Below, one piece after another: positions 16,067 to 18,748 of a DNA stretch of 18,748 nucleotides. This DNA comes from Zelonia costaricensis (Eukaryota > Euglenozoa > Kinetoplastea > Trypanosomatida > Trypanosomatidae), in contig JASAOO010003038.1 in NCBI GenBank assembly GCA_030849075.1, forward strand, positions 1 through 18,748, written 5' to 3'. The first letter of the stretch is position 1, and the number at the start of each line of letters is the position of its first letter. The notes below the pieces were generated by a model. The model worked only from the letters and a program-made list of their open reading frames with translations. It was not told where the DNA came from and ran no database searches. Made by a program: the position numbers and the translations under genes.

Positions 16067-17281
16067 ATGGCAGCGAAGGCACCGTCGCCAGATGCCACCG
16101 CTGCGTATGTCCGCCTGCATCGCCTCGACGTCATCACGAACAGCCTCGCTGAGGTCGTGCGCGATGCCGAGGACGACCAGACTCGCGAACGTGGAACAGC
16201 CAGCTCCTCCGGTGGCCGAGGGGCGACGGGCCCCTCAGCGACCTCTGAGACAACCCTGCTGCTTCAGCTCCTGCACGCCTCCCTCACGGCCCCCGCCTCC
16301 TCGACAGGCGGCAGCGGTAGCAGTGGCGCACCGAGCAAGGCGAGTGCCAAGGCAGCTCCGGCGCCTCCGACTGCACCGACGACGTCGACGACGACGGGGG
16401 GCGAGAGCGGCGCCGGCCATGCCGCCGTGTCGTCGCCCTCCAGTCCCCTGGAGAGCGCGTGGCCAGCCGAGGCAGCCTTCGCCACACGTGAAGCGGCGCT
16501 TAGGGCGGAGGTGTGCCGCTGCCTCGCGCTGCGCTGCGCCCGCGCTCTCACCGGTGTCGGTCTTGTTGACACGCACGGTGGGCACCTGCGTTGGTGCGAC
16601 GTCGCGCCCCACAACGAGCGCCTCGGTGTGGCGCTTTTTCTCGATGCCTTGGCGTGCTGGCGTCTGGTGGTTGCCCCGCTGCTGCTGCGCCTCTCGCTGG
16701 GCGCCTCGCCGAAGCCGCACGCAGCAGATGTGAAGGACGTCGCTGACAGCAGCGAGGGCGCCGACGGGCTCTTCCGTTGTCTCGTCGCGGGCCCCGCAAC
16801 GGGGTGCAGCGATGGCGCCGGCGCTGCTGCCTCGGCGGGGGCGTACGATGTCGCCTCGTACTGGTGCTTTGCCGTGTTGCGCGGGTTTTGCCGGGACTTT
16901 CCCGAAGGCGTGTGGGCCTCCGTCCTGCGCATCGCCCAGGCCGCTGCCGCCGCGGACGCGTGTGGCGCCGCCGGCGGTGCGGTTCCGCTCGACAGCGAGA
17001 CGCTCCTCCTGCGCAGCTGCCTCGCCCACCTCCCGTGTACGCTGAGGACGAGCACCGCGCGTCCGGCGGGGGCACTGCCGTCCGCCGCCGCCGTGGCCGC
17101 CGCGCGGAGCAGCGCCGCGCCGTGGGTGTGGGCTGAGGTGGAGGCGCTGCATCAGGCAAGTGAGCAGCCGGACGTACTCGACTCTACTGACGCTGCGCTG
17201 TCGGCCCTGCTTCGTGCCGACGCGTACTGGGCGGCATTCGCGGAGCCATACACGTTCATGCTCGCGCAGCACTCCGTGTAA
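16067..17281 (+). CDS. Hypothetical alanine-rich protein
   Basis: The protein has 404 residues, and I do not recognise its family. The start is the first ATG in the frame; upstream codons back to 15926 are UTR-like. Residues 1-35 (with AAYVRLHRLDVITNSLAEVV) look helical. Residues 40-125 are a low-complexity Ser/Ala/Gly/Thr/Pro linker. Residues 127-230 look folded and helical, with Cys-rich helices (EVCRCLALRCARAL) and a hydrophobic stretch at about 186-210 (ALFLDALACWRLVVAPLLLR). That stretch reads as buried helix more than a membrane span, but one membrane helix cannot be excluded. Residues 260-404 contain further helices (YWCFAVLRGFCRDFPEGVW) with Ala-rich breaks, ending in YTFMLAQHSV. It may be an all-helical repeat-type fold; no catalytic motif is visible. 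The long opposing frame on the - strand is a GC-bias shadow. Confidence 0.8.
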   Translation: MAAKAPSPDATAAYVRLHRLDVITNSLAEVVRDAEDDQTRERGTASSSGGRGATGPSATSETTLLLQLLHASLTAPASSTGGSGSSGAPSKASAKAAPAPPTAPTTSTTTGGESGAGHAAVSSPSSPLESAWPAEAAFATREAALRAEVCRCLALRCARALTGVGLVDTHGGHLRWCDVAPHNERLGVALFLDALACWRLVVAPLLLRLSLGASPKPHAADVKDVADSSEGADGLFRCLVAGPATGCSDGAGAAASAGAYDVASYWCFAVLRGFCRDFPEGVWASVLRIAQAAAAADACGAAGGAVPLDSETLLLRSCLAHLPCTLRTSTARPAGALPSAAAVAAARSSAAPWVWAEVEALHQASEQPDVLDSTDAALSALLRADAYWAAFAEPYTFMLAQHSV

Positions 17282-18748
17282 CGCTGCCTTTCTGTTTTTT
17301 TTTTTAGGTGTTCTCGATGGAGGGCAGATCGGCGTCTGAAGCGCACGTCCTCGGATGCCGTGCTGGTGGTGTAGGGAGGACGCCATCGATTTGAGCTCCT
17401 GAGTGTTGCATCGCCTGCCTTCCACGACTCTTTCGCGTGGCACTTTGCCGTGCACCCCTGCCGGCACTACTAGCTCGAGTGGTACTAGTGTGAGTTGCAG
17501 GCTCGTGTTCCCTCCGGCCAGCCATCCCCCCTCCCCTTTCCCCCTTCCCCTTTCCCGCACCAAACGCAGTGAGAGGAGGGACGAGAAGGAGGGGCCGCGC
17601 AAACACAAACCCCAGCTAGCCGTGGTCTTCGCTACGCGACCGCACCGACCGATGGTTCAGGGTGGAAGTTCAAACGCGCCGACTTCCGATCCTCTGTCAC
17701 GTTTGTTGTGCGTTGTGTACGCGCTCCCTAGACGGCGAGACTTCACCCCTTTCCACGGCGCCCGTCAACGGTCGCCTCTGAATCCGCGCCTGCGAACTCA
17801 CCCGACGGCAACCCCCCTCCCCCCCTCTCCTCCCCTTGCCAAGCTTCCGCCGTGTCTCGCTACCCTGCCCTGCGCCCACTTCCTTCCCCGCCCGCCTCTC
17901 TGTGTATCCCCTTCCGTCTCCATTCTGGCGTCACGTTTCGCCTCCCCCACTCCACCATTCCACCACTCCACCCCTCCCCCTCTCCACAACAACAACACGC
18001 CTCCTCCACCGCGCTCCTACCCAAAGCAGGCACACGCTTTCCTCTCACACCCTCACCCGTCCTAACCTACCCTAAGCCCTACGTGACAACCGCCCAGTAC
18101 CTCGTGCACCGTGCCAGACGCAGAAGACCCTTGTCGCGGCCATCTGTTCAGATTGCCGTAGCACAGCCCCTTCTTTTGCCAAGCGTTCACATCGATTCAC
18201 TCCCCACCACAAGCCGCACCCGCCTCTACCTTCCTCCAGCTGTGTCACGTACGAGAGCCGTGTGCGTCAGCGTCGTCGCCTCAGTCTCCCCCCTTTTCTT
18301 CTTTCCCCCTTCCCTGTGCCTCGCATTGTGGTGGTCGCACTTGTTCCCGCTCTTCTTCGTTCCACGTGTGCCCCGCCCTCGTCTCTTCGCCGACCATTTT
18401 GACAGGAGGTGTGTCTTACCTGAACTTTGCCCATCTAAGAAAAACGGTCTCCCCCTCCCCTCCCGTTCTATGGTTGCTGATTAGCCTACCGCTACGCAGT
18501 CTCATCCGCACTTCGAAGTTCTTGTTTTCTTTTTTCCTGGTTCTGACTTGTCTCCTTCATCTTCGCTTTTTCGTGTTTGCCTCTTCTCTCTCCTTTTCTA
18601 GTTTGTCCCCCTCTCCCTTTTTTGTTCTCCATTCTCCCCGTTCTCTTTCCTTTGCGTGTATTCGTGTGTCTTGGTGCGTGTGTGTGTGTCTCGTAGTCCT
18701 ATCACCTCCCTCCCTCTTCCCGTCTTTTGTTCTCTCTTCCTCTGTTTC
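17282..18748 (+). other. Non-coding right end: 3' UTR, then a likely leader region of a next gene
   Basis: No gene is supported. A T run (17295-17305) follows the stop codon closely. 17520-17560 and 17810-18000 are strongly C/T-rich. 18059-18082 has degenerate CCTAA/CCCTAA-like units. 18520-18748 is T-rich with GT repeats near 18661-18690. The + strand has no ATG from 17655 to 18469. The single ATG at 18470 opens a four-codon frame ending at TAG 18482-18484. Pyrimidine excess on the + strand to the very end implies that another + strand gene follows beyond the window. Confidence 0.65.

Noticed and set aside
16235..17608. 457-residue open frame on the - strand opposite the last gene
   Set aside because: It is Arg/Gly/Ala-rich low complexity, runs on into non-coding sequence, and would lie against the direction of all other genes and of the pyrimidine tracts.
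1..18748. CRISPR array, toxin-antitoxin, phage or other bacterial-type system
   Set aside because: There are no spaced direct repeats, no bacterial gene organisation, and the genes are clearly eukaryotic (PNO1, Sec14-like).

Overview
The window looks like nuclear chromosomal DNA of a trypanosomatid, most likely Leishmania or a close relative such as Leptomonas or Crithidia. The coding stretches are GC-rich and intronless. They are separated by long gaps full of polypyrimidine runs, (GT)n and (CA)n microsatellites and homopolymer C and T runs. All five genes lie on the + strand, as expected for part of one polycistronic transcription unit in which mRNAs are made by spliced-leader (SL) trans-splicing and polyadenylation. 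There are no bacterial-type operons, ribosome binding sites, CRISPR arrays or recognisable mobile elements. Species and chromosome cannot be fixed from the sequence alone.

Layout, left to right. 1-2274 is a non-coding leader region. 2275-5811 encodes a 1178-residue multipass membrane protein whose two membrane halves resemble the FUSC / aromatic-acid-exporter / ALMT fold. 5812-8775 is a 3-kb gap. 8776-9993 encodes a 405-residue CRAL-TRIO (Sec14-like) lipid-transfer protein. 9994-11640 is a 1.6-kb gap. 11641-13905 encodes a 754-residue coiled-coil protein with a long disordered tail. 13906-14567 is a gap. 14568-15239 encodes PNO1/Dim2, the KH-domain small-subunit ribosome assembly factor and the only gene identified with near certainty. 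15240-16066 is a gap. 16067-17281 encodes an unrecognised 404-residue alanine-rich protein. 17282-18748 is non-coding and probably includes the leader region of a next gene outside the window.

I see no evidence that the five proteins act in one pathway. Trypanosomatid transcription units usually mix unrelated functions, and control is expected to be post-transcriptional, through the untranslated regions.

The most striking observation is in those untranslated regions. The whole 2274 bases before the FUSC-like gene contain no ATG on the + strand, although I counted about 48 AT dinucleotides there, and about 19 ATGs on the opposite strand. The four other genes have ATG-free zones of only about 240-320 bases before their starts. 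This suggests an exceptionally long, scanning-compatible 5' leader, or a series of alternative leaders, for the membrane protein gene. Other points are three G-run clusters on the sense strand (two of them canonical G-quadruplex motifs), a possible unannotated transcript in the 3-kb gap, a CAG acceptor placed exactly against the ATG of the Sec14-like gene, and a second ATG-poor stretch at the right edge.
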